DNA of 64,000 nucleotides from Cytophagaceae bacterium (GTDB lineage: Bacteria > Bacteroidota > Bacteroidia > Cytophagales > Spirosomataceae): positions 434,001 through 498,000 of the forward strand of contig JAIXWL010000001.1 in assembly GCA_027491315.1 (NCBI GenBank), read 5' to 3'. Within the stretch, counting starts at the first letter, position 1, and each line of letters starts with the position of its first letter. This document shows positions 51,476 through 59,584 of the stretch, one piece after another. Below the pieces are notes generated by a model. It was not told where the DNA came from, searched no databases, and saw nothing but the letters and a program-made list of their open reading frames with translations. Both the position numbers and the translations under genes were made by a program.

Positions 51476-52165
51476 ATGCAGCGGAAAACGAGGGGATTGG
51501 TGATCAATAATATGCGTTATCGTGAGACGTCCCTCTTGATTACGATTTATACAGCAGAATTTGGTATAGCTTCTTACATCGAAAATGGAGTTAGATCAGC
51601 CAAAGCGAAACATAAAATGGCCCTTTTCCAGCCAATGACTTTGCTGGATTTGGAGGTTTATCATAAACCTGGTAAAGGACTTCATCGTATTTCGGAGGCC
51701 AAATGTTATTATCCTTATCAGCAAATTCCATTTGATATCATTAAGTCGAGTATTGCGCTATTTTTAAGTGAAGTGCTTGGAAAGGTTTTAAAAGAAGAAG
51801 AAGAGAATATTCCATTATTTAATTTTTTAGAAGAGTCCTTCCAATTTTTAGATATAGCAGAAGCGCATGTACAAAATTTTCATATTCAATTTTTATGGGA
51901 ATTGACAGCTTATTTAGGCTTTGGATCAAGTAGCTCCACTGAATTTTTTAGTCAAATGAATCCATGGATTGGAGAGGAAAAAATAAGGAGCCTGTCTCCT
52001 ATTTTGGATGAATTAATTGGCTCTGGTTATGGGAAAGCCGTTTCTATGACTAAATTACAGCGAAAGGAATTGGTCGCAGCCATGTTGCATTATTATCAAA
52101 TTCACATGGAATCCATTGGTGAGATTCGGTCGTGGCAAGTTTTACAAGAAGTGATGGCATCATGA
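51476..52165 (+). CDS. recO: DNA repair protein RecO
   Basis: The 229-residue protein has an N-terminal OB-fold with the RecO start KTRGLVINNMRYRETSLLIT and a helical C-terminal domain (QFLWELTAYLGFGSSSS). No zinc-binding cysteine cluster is seen; several RecO subgroups lack it. RecO loads RecA on single-stranded DNA with RecR. It overlaps the following gene at ATGA (52162-52165). Confidence 0.85.
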   Translation: MQRKTRGLVINNMRYRETSLLITIYTAEFGIASYIENGVRSAKAKHKMALFQPMTLLDLEVYHKPGKGLHRISEAKCYYPYQQIPFDIIKSSIALFLSEVLGKVLKEEEENIPLFNFLEESFQFLDIAEAHVQNFHIQFLWELTAYLGFGSSSSTEFFSQMNPWIGEEKIRSLSPILDELIGSGYGKAVSMTKLQRKELVAAMLHYYQIHMESIGEIRSWQVLQEVMAS

Positions 52166-53613
52166 AGAATATATCATTTTATCGAGTAACACCTTGTGAA
52201 AGAGAGGAGTATTTTTTGAACATTATTTTCCGATTTCAAGTAGCAAGCTCAGGACTTTGCCTGCTTCAATTGCCTATTTGGCGACCAGGAAGATACCAGG
52301 CGCAGCATTTTTCTAAGAACATTCCTCAAGTTAGAGCTTTTAATCAAGCAGGAGAAGGAATTCCATTACATAAAAAAGGAACGTCTGCTTGGGTATTTCT
52401 AGGGAAGCAGGATCAGGTTGTGGAGGTCAGATATGCGTATTATGCTAATCAGGCTGATGCCGGAGGAAGTATTTCTACCTCAAAGATGCTATATCTGAAT
52501 TTCATTAACTGCTTAATGTACGTGCCAGGCGAAGAGGATAATGCTTGCGAGGTTCAGGTAGATATTCCGCAGGATTGGGAGGTGTGCACGTCTTTGATAA
52601 GTCGTCAACAAGGAGTTTGGAGCGCATCGAGTTACCGTGAATTAGTGGATTCGCCTTGGATAGGCAGTTTGGAATTAAACAAATACTCTTGGAAACAGGG
52701 AGATTGTCAATTTTGGGCTGAAGGGATAGGATCTCCCAATGTTTTTCAAGGGAAATTGTTGGAGGCTTATCGGAAAATTTCTGCTTATCAATTAGCCTGG
52801 ATGGGACATTTTCCTGTAAAGGAATACCGTTTTTTACATTGGATTAAAGAGGAAGCATTTTACCATGGAGTGGAGCATCGCAACTCCACTATGATGGTTT
52901 TAGGTCCTCCGGACCGCGATTTATACGATGATTTAATCGGTTTGGCTTCGCATGAATTATTTCATGTTTGGAACATTGCTACCATTCGTCCTAAGGAGTT
53001 ATTCCCCTATAATTATGCGGAGGAAGTATATTTCCCGACGGCCTGGTTTGTGGAGGGAGTGACTACTTATCTGGGAGATTGGTTTTTAGTGGCCTCAGGG
53101 GTATATCAAACAGAAGAATATTTAGCATCCCTTTTGGGCAATTTGAAATTACATTTTGAACGCGATGGGGCATCTCAACAATCCTTGATTGAGAGTTCCA
53201 TTGATTTGTGGTTGGATGGATATGGAAAGGCTATTCCTGGAAAAAGGGTTTCCATTTATTATAAGGGAGCTATCGTGGCCCTAGGCTTAGATTTGCTGAT
53301 TCGTAAGAAATTTGCCCATCGCAAATCGATTCGTGAGGTGATGATTCAAATGAATGAAAACTTTGGAAGAAAGGAATTAGGCTATACCTTATCTGATGTT
53401 TATCGAATTGTGGAAGAGGTTTATGAAGGAAGTTTGACTGATTTTTGGAGGATTTGGGTAGAAGGGAATGAACCACTGGAAGAACCTTTGAATGAGTTAT
53501 TTGAATTTGTGGGATTGAAGATGGAGAAATCGGAAAGGGGTTTATTGTTGAATCAGCTAAATGGAGAATTAAATTTAGACTGTCAGAATTGGCTTCAAGG
53601 GATTATCAAGTAA
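52162..53613 (+). CDS. M61 glycyl-aminopeptidase-like protein
   Basis: The protein has 483 residues from ATG 52162, which overlaps the recO stop as ATGA. The M61 zinc motif is ASHELFHVWN (HExxH), with the catalytic and second metal region FVEGVTTYLGDWFL downstream. The N-terminal beta-sandwich (FYRVTPCEREEYFL) is typical of M61. No PDZ domain follows, unlike the longer M61 members. No signal peptide is seen, so it is probably cytoplasmic or released by other means. It is the last gene of the recO transcript. Confidence 0.85.
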   Translation: MKNISFYRVTPCEREEYFLNIIFRFQVASSGLCLLQLPIWRPGRYQAQHFSKNIPQVRAFNQAGEGIPLHKKGTSAWVFLGKQDQVVEVRYAYYANQADAGGSISTSKMLYLNFINCLMYVPGEEDNACEVQVDIPQDWEVCTSLISRQQGVWSASSYRELVDSPWIGSLELNKYSWKQGDCQFWAEGIGSPNVFQGKLLEAYRKISAYQLAWMGHFPVKEYRFLHWIKEEAFYHGVEHRNSTMMVLGPPDRDLYDDLIGLASHELFHVWNIATIRPKELFPYNYAEEVYFPTAWFVEGVTTYLGDWFLVASGVYQTEEYLASLLGNLKLHFERDGASQQSLIESSIDLWLDGYGKAIPGKRVSIYYKGAIVALGLDLLIRKKFAHRKSIREVMIQMNENFGRKELGYTLSDVYRIVEEVYEGSLTDFWRIWVEGNEPLEEPLNELFEFVGLKMEKSERGLLLNQLNGELNLDCQNWLQGIIK

Positions 53614-53631
53614 TTGATAAAAGATAATATT

Positions 53632-53680
53632 TGTCGCCATATGATTGTAAATGTCGTATAAGTTTATTTTATGTCATATA
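53632..53680. promoter_or_regulatory. Three TGTC..TATA repeats at 20-bp steps, possible operator of the XRE gene
   Basis: TGTCGCCATA starts at 53632, TGTCGTATA at 53652 and TGTCATATA at 53672, exactly 20 bp apart. They lie in the 109-bp gap before the XRE-type regulator (53723). Three repeats phased at about two helical turns fit binding sites for a repressor, most simply the XRE protein itself. Basis is the observed spacing; the binding protein is inferred. Confidence 0.5.
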
Positions 53681-53722
53681 GCGCACACAGCAATCCTCTA
53701 ATTCTTTTGGAATTTTACTGCG

Positions 53723-54073
53723 ATGAAAGACTTCGCAAAAAGCATTCGAAAAATTAGATCAGATAAGGGATATAGCCAAGATTATGTGGCGATGAAATTG
53801 AATATATCTACTTCCTCATATTCTAAAATTGAGCGGGGTCAGACAGATCCGAATTTATCAAGGATGAAGCAAATTGCGGAGGTCTTGGAGTTTGATTTAG
53901 GAGAAATCTTAATGGAAAAGCCTGCATTGACCATTGGCAATACGAATGATGTAAATCCCGGTGAGGCTTACAGTTTTGTTATGCGGAAGGAATTTGATGA
54001 ATCATTGCGACTAATTCTGGAATTACAAAAGAAGATTAGCGAGTTGAGTGCAAAATTGGAGCAACGGGGTTAA
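53723..54073 (+). CDS. XRE-family transcriptional regulator
   Basis: The 116-residue protein has a Cro/cI-type helix-turn-helix near the N-terminus (AKSIRKIRSDKGYSQDYVAM and KLNISTSSYSKIERGQTDPN) and a short coiled-coil C-terminus (LILELQKKISELSAKLEQRG) that probably dimerises it. It may regulate itself through the repeats at 53632-53680. It precedes hemB by 38 bp on the same strand, but a separate -7 element suggests hemB has its own promoter. Confidence 0.85.
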   Translation: MKDFAKSIRKIRSDKGYSQDYVAMKLNISTSSYSKIERGQTDPNLSRMKQIAEVLEFDLGEILMEKPALTIGNTNDVNPGEAYSFVMRKEFDESLRLILELQKKISELSAKLEQRG

Positions 54074-54084
54074 TATTTATTCTG

Positions 54085-54092
54085 TAACTTTG
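54085..54092 (+). promoter_or_regulatory. -7 promoter element of hemB
   Basis: TAACTTTG matches TAnnTTTG and ends 19 bp before the hemB ATG. A -33 TTG is not at the standard distance: the nearest TTG is about 26 bp away. Tentative. Confidence 0.45.
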
Positions 54093-54111
54093 CAGCTTAA
54101 TTGGATCAATC

Positions 54112-55083
54112 ATGTTGCAAAGACCTCGTAGAAATCGTCAAAGTGCCGTAATCCGTTCCATGGTAGAGGAAAATCGATTATCTGTTAAAGATATGATGTT
54201 TCCGCTATTTGTCATGGAAGGTCAGAAAACTCAAACAGAGATCTCTTCCATGCCGGGAATATACCGGTTTACTTTAGACTTGTTGTTAGCGGAAATTGAA
54301 TCCTGTGTTAAACTGGGTATTCAGTCCTTTGCTTTATTTCCTCAAATCCCTGAATCCAAAAAGGATTCTATGGCAAGTGAGAGTTACAAAAAGGGGAATA
54401 TTTACATCGAATCCATTTATCAAATCAGTCAACGGTTTCCTGAAATCAGCTTATTGACTGACGTGGCGATGGATCCATATAGTTCTGATGGGCATGATGG
54501 AATTGTTCAAGACGGTCAAATTCTGAATGATGAGACTTTGCCCGTTTTAGCTAAGATGGCCATAGCCCAAGCGCAGGCGGGCAGTAAACTAATCGGTCCA
54601 TCGGATATGATGGATGGACGAGTTGGGTTTTTGCGTCAGGCTTTGGATGAAGCGGGTTTTTCACAAGTGGGCATTATGGCTTATACGGCAAAATACGCTT
54701 CGGCATTTTATGGGCCATTTAGGGATGCTTTGGAGTCTGCGCCAAAATTTGGGGATAAAAAGACGTATCAAATGAACCCTGCGAACCGTAGGGAGGCATT
54801 GATTGAAGCGGAATTAGATGAAATGGAAGGGGCGGATTTTTTAATGGTAAAGCCCGCTTTAGCTTATTTAGATATTATTTCCTTATTGAAGGAAAACAGT
54901 CATTTACCCATCGCAGCCTACAATGTATCAGGTGAATATGCCATGGTTAAAGCGGCGGCCCAAAATGGTTGGATTGATGGTGAAAAAGCGATGTTGGAGA
55001 GTTTGTTGTCCATCAAACGAGCGGGAGCTCAAGTCATATTAACCTATTTTGCCAAAGAGTTTGCACAATTAAAATTAGCGTAA
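54112..55083 (+). CDS. hemB: Porphobilinogen synthase (delta-aminolevulinate dehydratase)
   Basis: This 323-residue enzyme joins two aminolevulinates to form porphobilinogen in haem synthesis. The catalytic lysines lie in MAYTAKYASAFYGPFRDA and MVKPALAYLDIIS. The metal site reads DVAMDPYSSDGHDG, with Asp and no Cys cluster, so this is the magnesium-type rather than the zinc-Cys type. The length is normal. The purM gene follows 3 bp later, probably co-transcribed. Confidence 0.95.
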   Translation: MLQRPRRNRQSAVIRSMVEENRLSVKDMMFPLFVMEGQKTQTEISSMPGIYRFTLDLLLAEIESCVKLGIQSFALFPQIPESKKDSMASESYKKGNIYIESIYQISQRFPEISLLTDVAMDPYSSDGHDGIVQDGQILNDETLPVLAKMAIAQAQAGSKLIGPSDMMDGRVGFLRQALDEAGFSQVGIMAYTAKYASAFYGPFRDALESAPKFGDKKTYQMNPANRREALIEAELDEMEGADFLMVKPALAYLDIISLLKENSHLPIAAYNVSGEYAMVKAAAQNGWIDGEKAMLESLLSIKRAGAQVILTYFAKEFAQLKLA

Positions 55084-55086
55084 CCT

Positions 55087-56253
55087 ATGTCCTCAGAACG
55101 TTATTTACAAAGAGGGGTTTCTGCATCAAAGGATGATGTACACAAGGCAATATCTACCTTGGATAAAGGATTGTTTCCTCAAGCATTTTGCAAAATTTCT
55201 CCTGATATGTTGGGTGGAGATGAGGCATATTGCAATATCATGCATGCTGATGGAGCGGGTACCAAATCTTCATTAGCCTATTTATATTGGAAAGAAACGG
55301 GTGATTTATCGGTTTGGAGAGGGATTGCACAGGACGCCGTGGTGATGAATACAGATGACCTTATTTGTGTGGGTGCAACGGATCATATGTTGTTGTCAAG
55401 TACGATTGGTCGAAATAAAAATCTAATTCCGGGGGAGGTTATTTCTGAGGTTATTCAAGGAACAGAAGAGGTCCTTCAGATGTTGCGAGATAATGGAATT
55501 GGTATTTACAGTACGGGTGGAGAAACAGCTGATGTCGGTGATTTGGTGAGAACAATCATTGTAGATAGTACCGTAGTGGCCAGATTAAAACGTTCGGATG
55601 TGGTTTCAAATGAGCATATTCAAGCGGGAGATGTCATTATTGGTTTGGCATCAGATGGCCAAGCAAGCTATGAAAAAATGTATAATGGAGGGATGGGAAG
55701 CAATGGATTGACTTCTGCCCGCCATGATGTTTTGGGACATTATTTAGCGGGTCAATACCCAGAAAGCTTTGATCCCCAGGTTCCTCGCGATTTAGTTTAT
55801 TCTGGTTCGAGAAGATTAGAAGAAGCGGTGGAAGGAACGCCACTGAATGTTGGTCAGTTAATCCTGTCTCCAACAAGAACCTATGCGCCCGTGGTAAAGG
55901 CAATTTTAGAGGAATTACGTCCGCATTTACATGGTATGGTGCATTGTTCAGGTGGAGCACAAACTAAAGTGATGCATTTTGTGGATAAGGTTCATATCAT
56001 TAAGGATCAATTGTTTCCTGTGCCGCCTTTGTTTGAGATGATTCAAAAAGAAAGCGGTACTAGTTACCAAGAAATGTACCAAGTGTTCAACATGGGCCAT
56101 CGTTTAGAAATTTATGTGAATCCGATATATGCTGACCAGATAATACGGATTTCTCAAAGCTTTGGAATTCCGGCTCAAATTATTGGTCGAGTGGAATCCT
56201 CAGAAAAAAAGAAACTAAGTATTCGGAGTGAATTCGGTGAGTTTGTGTATTAA
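55087..56253 (+). CDS. purM: Phosphoribosylformylglycinamidine cyclo-ligase-like (PurM/AIR synthase)
   Basis: The 388-residue protein has the AIR synthase fold. ADGAGTKSSLAYLYWKETGD near the N-terminus is the ATP/substrate loop, followed by DAVVMNTDDLICVGATDHML and TGGETADVGDLVRTIIVDST. The family makes aminoimidazole ribotide in purine synthesis. It is a little longer than the E. coli enzyme and carries the Bacteroidota-type N-terminus; PurM is the best fit, but a paralogue of unknown substrate is not excluded. It is in one run with hemB. Confidence 0.82.
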   Translation: MSSERYLQRGVSASKDDVHKAISTLDKGLFPQAFCKISPDMLGGDEAYCNIMHADGAGTKSSLAYLYWKETGDLSVWRGIAQDAVVMNTDDLICVGATDHMLLSSTIGRNKNLIPGEVISEVIQGTEEVLQMLRDNGIGIYSTGGETADVGDLVRTIIVDSTVVARLKRSDVVSNEHIQAGDVIIGLASDGQASYEKMYNGGMGSNGLTSARHDVLGHYLAGQYPESFDPQVPRDLVYSGSRRLEEAVEGTPLNVGQLILSPTRTYAPVVKAILEELRPHLHGMVHCSGGAQTKVMHFVDKVHIIKDQLFPVPPLFEMIQKESGTSYQEMYQVFNMGHRLEIYVNPIYADQIIRISQSFGIPAQIIGRVESSEKKKLSIRSEFGEFVY

Positions 56254-56276
56254 TCACAATTAAATCAAGGGCTTAC

Positions 56277-56307
56277 TTGCAAGTTTGCCAATAACTTTTT
56301 ATATTTG
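56277..56307 (+). promoter_or_regulatory. Promoter of rplU-rpmA
   Basis: TTG (56277-56279), a 20-bp spacer and TATATTTG (56300-56307) match the Bacteroidota consensus. The leader would be about 66 nt before the rplU ATG at 56380, long enough for an L21-type autoregulatory structure, though I could not fold one convincingly. Confidence 0.7.
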
Positions 56308-56379
56308 CACCCCCATTTAAAAGGCTTTTGAAAGGTATTCCTAGCCTCGTGGGATTGTTTCACTTAAATACATAAAAGA

Positions 56380-56694
56380 ATGTACGCAATCGTAGAAATT
56401 GCCGGGCAGCAGTTTAAAGTAGAAAAAGACCGTTCCGTTTATACCCACCGTTTGGCGGGCGAGGAAGGCGCTGCACTGGTTTTCGACAAGGTATTACTTG
56501 TTGACAAAGACGGAGATGTGACCGTTGGAGCCCCTACAGTAGAGGGAGCTAAAATCACAGGAAAAATTGTAGCTCACGTTCGTGGCGAGAAAGTCTTGGT
56601 TTTCAAGAAGAAGCGTAGAAAGAGTTACCAAAAAATGAATGGTCACCGTCAAGATTTGACGAAGGTTTTGATCGAGTCAATTTCTTTAAAATAA
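56380..56694 (+). CDS. rplU: 50S ribosomal protein L21
   Basis: The 104-residue protein begins [20 protein letters not shown] and ends with the typical L21 C-terminus [13 protein letters not shown]. It binds 23S rRNA next to L20. It is followed by rpmA 39 bp later in the conserved L21-L27 order. Confidence 0.97.
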   Translation: MYAIVEIAGQQFKVEKDRSVYTHRLAGEEGAALVFDKVLLVDKDGDVTVGAPTVEGAKITGKIVAHVRGEKVLVFKKKRRKSYQKMNGHRQDLTKVLIESISLK

Positions 56695-56733
56695 TTGTTT
56701 AATCAACGTTTTATACGTTTAACATAATACAAC

Positions 56734-57147
56734 ATGGCACATAAAAAAGGGGCCGGATCATCCAAAAACGGTCGCGAATCGCATAGTAAACGACTTGGCG
56801 TTAAGTTATTTGGTGGCCAAGCAGTTATCGCAGGTAACATTATTGTTCGTCAAAGAGGAACAGCTCACAATGCAGGATTAAATGTAGGTGTAGGAAAGGA
56901 TCATACTTTATTTGCTTTGTCTGATGGTGTTGTAACCTTCAAAAAAGGATTTAAAGGTCGTTCTTTTGTTCACGTTTTGCCAATAGCTGCTAGCGCAGTG
57001 GCGGCAGATAAGCCAGCGGTTGCGAAAGCTCCAGCCAAGAAAGCGGCTCCAGCTCCTAAAGCTGAAGTTGCTGCGGAAGCCGTAGTAGAAGCTGCTCCAA
57101 AAGCAAAGAAAGCACCAGCAAAGAAAGCAGCTCCAGCAGCTGAATAA
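56734..57147 (+). CDS. rpmA: 50S ribosomal protein L27 with a long basic tail
   Basis: The first ~85 residues are a normal L27 ([40 protein letters not shown]). After that comes a tail of about 50 residues rich in Ala, Lys and Pro ([16 protein letters not shown] and [15 protein letters not shown]), as in histone-H1-like proteins. The L27 N-terminus normally reaches the peptidyl-transferase centre; the C-terminal tail would lie on the ribosome surface. Total length is 137 against the usual 85-90. A terminator follows. Confidence 0.95.
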   Translation: MAHKKGAGSSKNGRESHSKRLGVKLFGGQAVIAGNIIVRQRGTAHNAGLNVGVGKDHTLFALSDGVVTFKKGFKGRSFVHVLPIAASAVAADKPAVAKAPAKKAAPAPKAEVAAEAVVEAAPKAKKAPAKKAAPAAE

Positions 57148-57163
57148 TTTGTCTGATTGATAA

Positions 57164-57200
57164 AAAAAAGAACCTGGTGTTTTCACATCAGGTTTTTTTT
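57164..57200 (+). terminator. Terminator of rplU-rpmA
   Basis: AACCTG (57172-57177) pairs with CAGGTT (57188-57193) around a loop containing GTGTTTTCAC-like bases, followed by eight T on the plus strand. It lies about 25 bp after the rpmA stop and ends the ribosomal-protein transcript. Confidence 0.8.
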
Positions 57201-57224
57201 ATGCGTTTGAAACCAAAAAGGACC

Positions 57225-57232
57225 TACCTTTG
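57225..57232 (+). promoter_or_regulatory. -7 promoter element of the Nfu gene
   Basis: TACCTTTG matches TAnnTTTG and ends 20 bp before the ATG at 57253. A TTTG (57206-57209) is only 15 bp upstream, so the -33 half is off-spaced. Position right after a terminator supports the call. Confidence 0.5.
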
Positions 57233-57252
57233 TTGAGTTAAATAAAAATTCT

Positions 57253-57843
57253 ATGCTGAATTCACAAATACATATATACACGGAGTCAACACCCAATCCA
57301 CAATCCATGAAATTTGTTTTCAATGTGGAATTATTGCCTGATGGGATGTCTTTTGATTATACTCAACCAGCCGATGGCTTAACAAAGGAGAAAAATTCGC
57401 CTTTAGCAGTTGCCCTATTTGGTTTTGATTTTGTAAAGCGTGTATTTATCACCAGTAATTTCGTGACCTTAACAAAGGCGGAGCATGTATTGTGGGAAGA
57501 TGAGCTTTTCGGCATCAAGCAATTTTTGAAAAAGTATTTTGAAGAGAAAAGACCCGTATTCAGTTTGCCTGAAAGTGCCATTTCAGAATCTGATGCCGAT
57601 GAATCAGAGGTCATTGCCAAAATTAAGGAAGTCCTAGAGCAATATGTAAAGCCAGCTGTAGAGTCCGACGGAGGAGCTATTTCATTCTATTCCTTTAATG
57701 AGGAGTCGGGTCAAGTGAAGGTATTATTGCAAGGGTCTTGCTCGGGTTGTCCCTCTTCTACCATGACCTTAAAGGCTGGAATTGAGGCGTTGATGACACG
57801 AATGGTGCCTCAAGTGAAGGAAGTAGTTGCTGAAGGAGTTTAA
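57253..57843 (+). CDS. Nfu-type iron-sulfur scaffold protein
   Basis: The 196-residue protein has an Nfu N-terminal domain (TESTPNPQSMKFVFNVELLP) and a NifU C-terminal domain with the cluster-binding GSCSGCPSSTMTLKAGIEAL (CxxC). It carries and delivers [Fe-S] clusters to apoproteins. Its stop codon (57841-57843) lies directly at the start of a repeat copy (57842-57923). Confidence 0.93.
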   Translation: MLNSQIHIYTESTPNPQSMKFVFNVELLPDGMSFDYTQPADGLTKEKNSPLAVALFGFDFVKRVFITSNFVTLTKAEHVLWEDELFGIKQFLKKYFEEKRPVFSLPESAISESDADESEVIAKIKEVLEQYVKPAVESDGGAISFYSFNEESGQVKVLLQGSCSGCPSSTMTLKAGIEALMTRMVPQVKEVVAEGV

Positions 57844-57923
57844 TCAGTTTCTTGGACAAGAAAATAAGAGGATATTCGTTAACCTTGCCAGCGTTTAAAA
57901 CGCTGGCAAGGTTTAGAAAAAAT
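57842..57923. repeat. Intergenic repeat, copy 1
   Basis: About 80 bp that recur at 58592-58673 with a few differences. Each copy has a short palindrome (TTTCTTGGACAAGAAA) followed by a 16-bp perfect-arm hairpin (57881-57896 with 57898-57913 here). The hairpin can end transcripts from both sides. The last bases form the stop codon (TTA on the plus strand, 57913-57915) of the HAD gene. Confidence 0.85.
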
Positions 57924-58590
57924 CTAAAATTTGAAGCATTTCATTCACTTCTCGGAAATTTTCATGAACGATTTGATGTGAAACTTGCTCGTGTGCCCAA
58001 GTAGTATGAAAAGGAACATGAATACCGTGCCCACCAATTTCAAGAACAGGCAAAATATCGGATTTTAATGAATTGCCTATCATTAAGAATTCATGTGTTT
58101 GAATATCTAAATGATTAATAAGTTTTAAATAATCATGCTCTCTTTTGTTGGACATGATTTCAATGTGATGGAAGTATTTCTCTAATCCAGATTTGGCCAA
58201 TTTTCTTTCTTGATCTAGCAAATCCCCTTTTGTTGCAACCACCAACCGGTATTTATGTGATAATTGCGCTAAAACTTCTTCTACTCCAGGTAAAATTTCA
58301 ATAGGCTTATGAATTAGTTCCTTTCCAATGGATAGTATACGTTCTATTCCATCCAATCCTATTGTTCCTTTAGAAATTCGAGTGGCTGTTTCAATCATTG
58401 ACAACATAAACCCCTTGACGCCATAGCCATAGGTATCCAAATTGTCCATTTCCGTTTTAAAAAGCTCTTGAGAAGTACTATGAATTGGCAGAAAATTTTC
58501 CATCATTTCACAGAAGCGTTGTTCAGCCTCACTGAAATAGGGTTCATTAACCCATAATGTATCATCCGCATCAAAAGCGATAACTTTCAT
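57913..58590 (-). CDS. HAD-family hydrolase, cassette between two repeat copies
   Basis: The 225-residue phosphatase-like protein has AFDADDTLWVNEPYF as HAD motif I (DxDx(T/V)), the lysine in VATKGDLLD and motif IV MIGNSLKSDILP. It has a small cap domain and no recognised specific substrate; phosphoglycolate- or pyrimidine-nucleotide-type activities are common in this subfamily. The gene fills the space between two copies of an 80-bp repeat so exactly that its stop codon is made of repeat sequence and its ATG abuts the other copy, suggesting it arrived as a cassette (inference). Confidence 0.8.
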   Translation of the reverse strand: MKVIAFDADDTLWVNEPYFSEAEQRFCEMMENFLPIHSTSQELFKTEMDNLDTYGYGVKGFMLSMIETATRISKGTIGLDGIERILSIGKELIHKPIEILPGVEEVLAQLSHKYRLVVATKGDLLDQERKLAKSGLEKYFHHIEIMSNKREHDYLKLINHLDIQTHEFLMIGNSLKSDILPVLEIGGHGIHVPFHTTWAHEQVSHQIVHENFREVNEMLQILDFF

Positions 58591-58591
58591 A

Positions 58592-58673
58592 AATCAGTTT
58601 CTTGGACAAGAAAATCGAGAGATAATCGTTAACCTTGACAGCGTTTAAAACGCTGGCAAGGTTTAGAAAAAAA
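58592..58673. repeat. Intergenic repeat, copy 2
   Basis: This partner of 57842-57923 has the same orientation and the same palindrome and hairpin (58631-58646 with 58648-58663, one mismatch). It lies between the HAD gene start and the tpiA stop. Confidence 0.85.
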
Positions 58674-58682
58674 ATCAAATTT

Positions 58683-59444
58683 TTAGAATGATTTCGCAAT
58701 GGTGATAAAATCGCCTGCTTTTAACGAAGCACCACCGATCAATCCACCATCCACATCTTCACATGCGAATAATTCAGCCGCGTTTTGTGCGTTGCAACTT
58801 CCGCCGTAAAGAATAGAACAAGCATCCGCTACAGCTTGGCCGTATTTTCCAGCAATATGCTGACGTAAATAAGCATGCATTTCTTGAGCCTGAGCTGAAG
58901 ATGCCGTCAAACCCGTTCCAATAGCCCAGATTGGCTCATAAGCAATAACTACTTGACCAAAGGCCTCTGCATTTAAATGGAACAAGCTTTCCGTTAATTG
59001 TTGTGCCACAAAGGCTAAAAAATCGCCTCCTTCGCGTAATTCAAGGCTTTCTCCACAACAAAAAATAGGAGTTAATTTATTCTCTAAAGCAGCATCTACT
59101 TTTGCCGCTAATTGAGCATTACTTTCTTGGAAATATTGTCTACGTTCTGAGTGACCTAAAATAACATAAGGTACACCGGCAGAAGCTAACATAGAAGCAG
59201 AAATTTCTCCCGTGTAAGCACCCGATGCTTTTTCATGGCAATTTTGTGCCGATACAGACAAATTGGCAATGCCTTCTGTCGCTTTATTTACTTCTGATAT
59301 AAATAATGCCGGAGGCGCCATAATCACCTGTACGCTAGCAGGTACTTCTGATTTTACTAATTCCGCTACTTCTGCAGCTAGTGCAACAGCTTCTGATGCT
59401 GTTTTATTCATTTTCCAGTTTCCTGCAACAATCTTTTTTCTCAT
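58683..59444 (-). CDS. tpiA: Triosephosphate isomerase
   Basis: This 253-residue TIM barrel has KIVAGNWKMNKTASEA at the N-terminus, the catalytic His in VILGHSERRQYF, the catalytic Glu in VIAYEPIWAIGTG and the phosphate loop near LYGGSCN and GLIGGASL. It interconverts dihydroxyacetone phosphate and glyceraldehyde-3-phosphate in glycolysis. A divergent large gene begins 141 bp away. Confidence 0.96.
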   Translation of the reverse strand: MRKKIVAGNWKMNKTASEAVALAAEVAELVKSEVPASVQVIMAPPALFISEVNKATEGIANLSVSAQNCHEKASGAYTGEISASMLASAGVPYVILGHSERRQYFQESNAQLAAKVDAALENKLTPIFCCGESLELREGGDFLAFVAQQLTESLFHLNAEAFGQVVIAYEPIWAIGTGLTASSAQAQEMHAYLRQHIAGKYGQAVADACSILYGGSCNAQNAAELFACEDVDGGLIGGASLKAGDFITIAKSF

Positions 59445-59584
59445 ACGTTCATCTTTTTTGGTGTGCGAAATTACAATTCCTTTCTGGCTTAAGAAAAATT
59501 ACTACGAAAAATCAATCCCAAAGCCCCAAAGATTCAGGCTTTTGCCGTATTTTCACAAATGGTATTTACAAATTCGACCTTTCC

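Noticed and set aside
59381-59584. 68-residue N-terminal extension of the GH3/beta-lactamase gene
   Set aside because: It overlaps the divergent tpiA start and has no signal peptide, while the ATG at 59585 gives a clear one.
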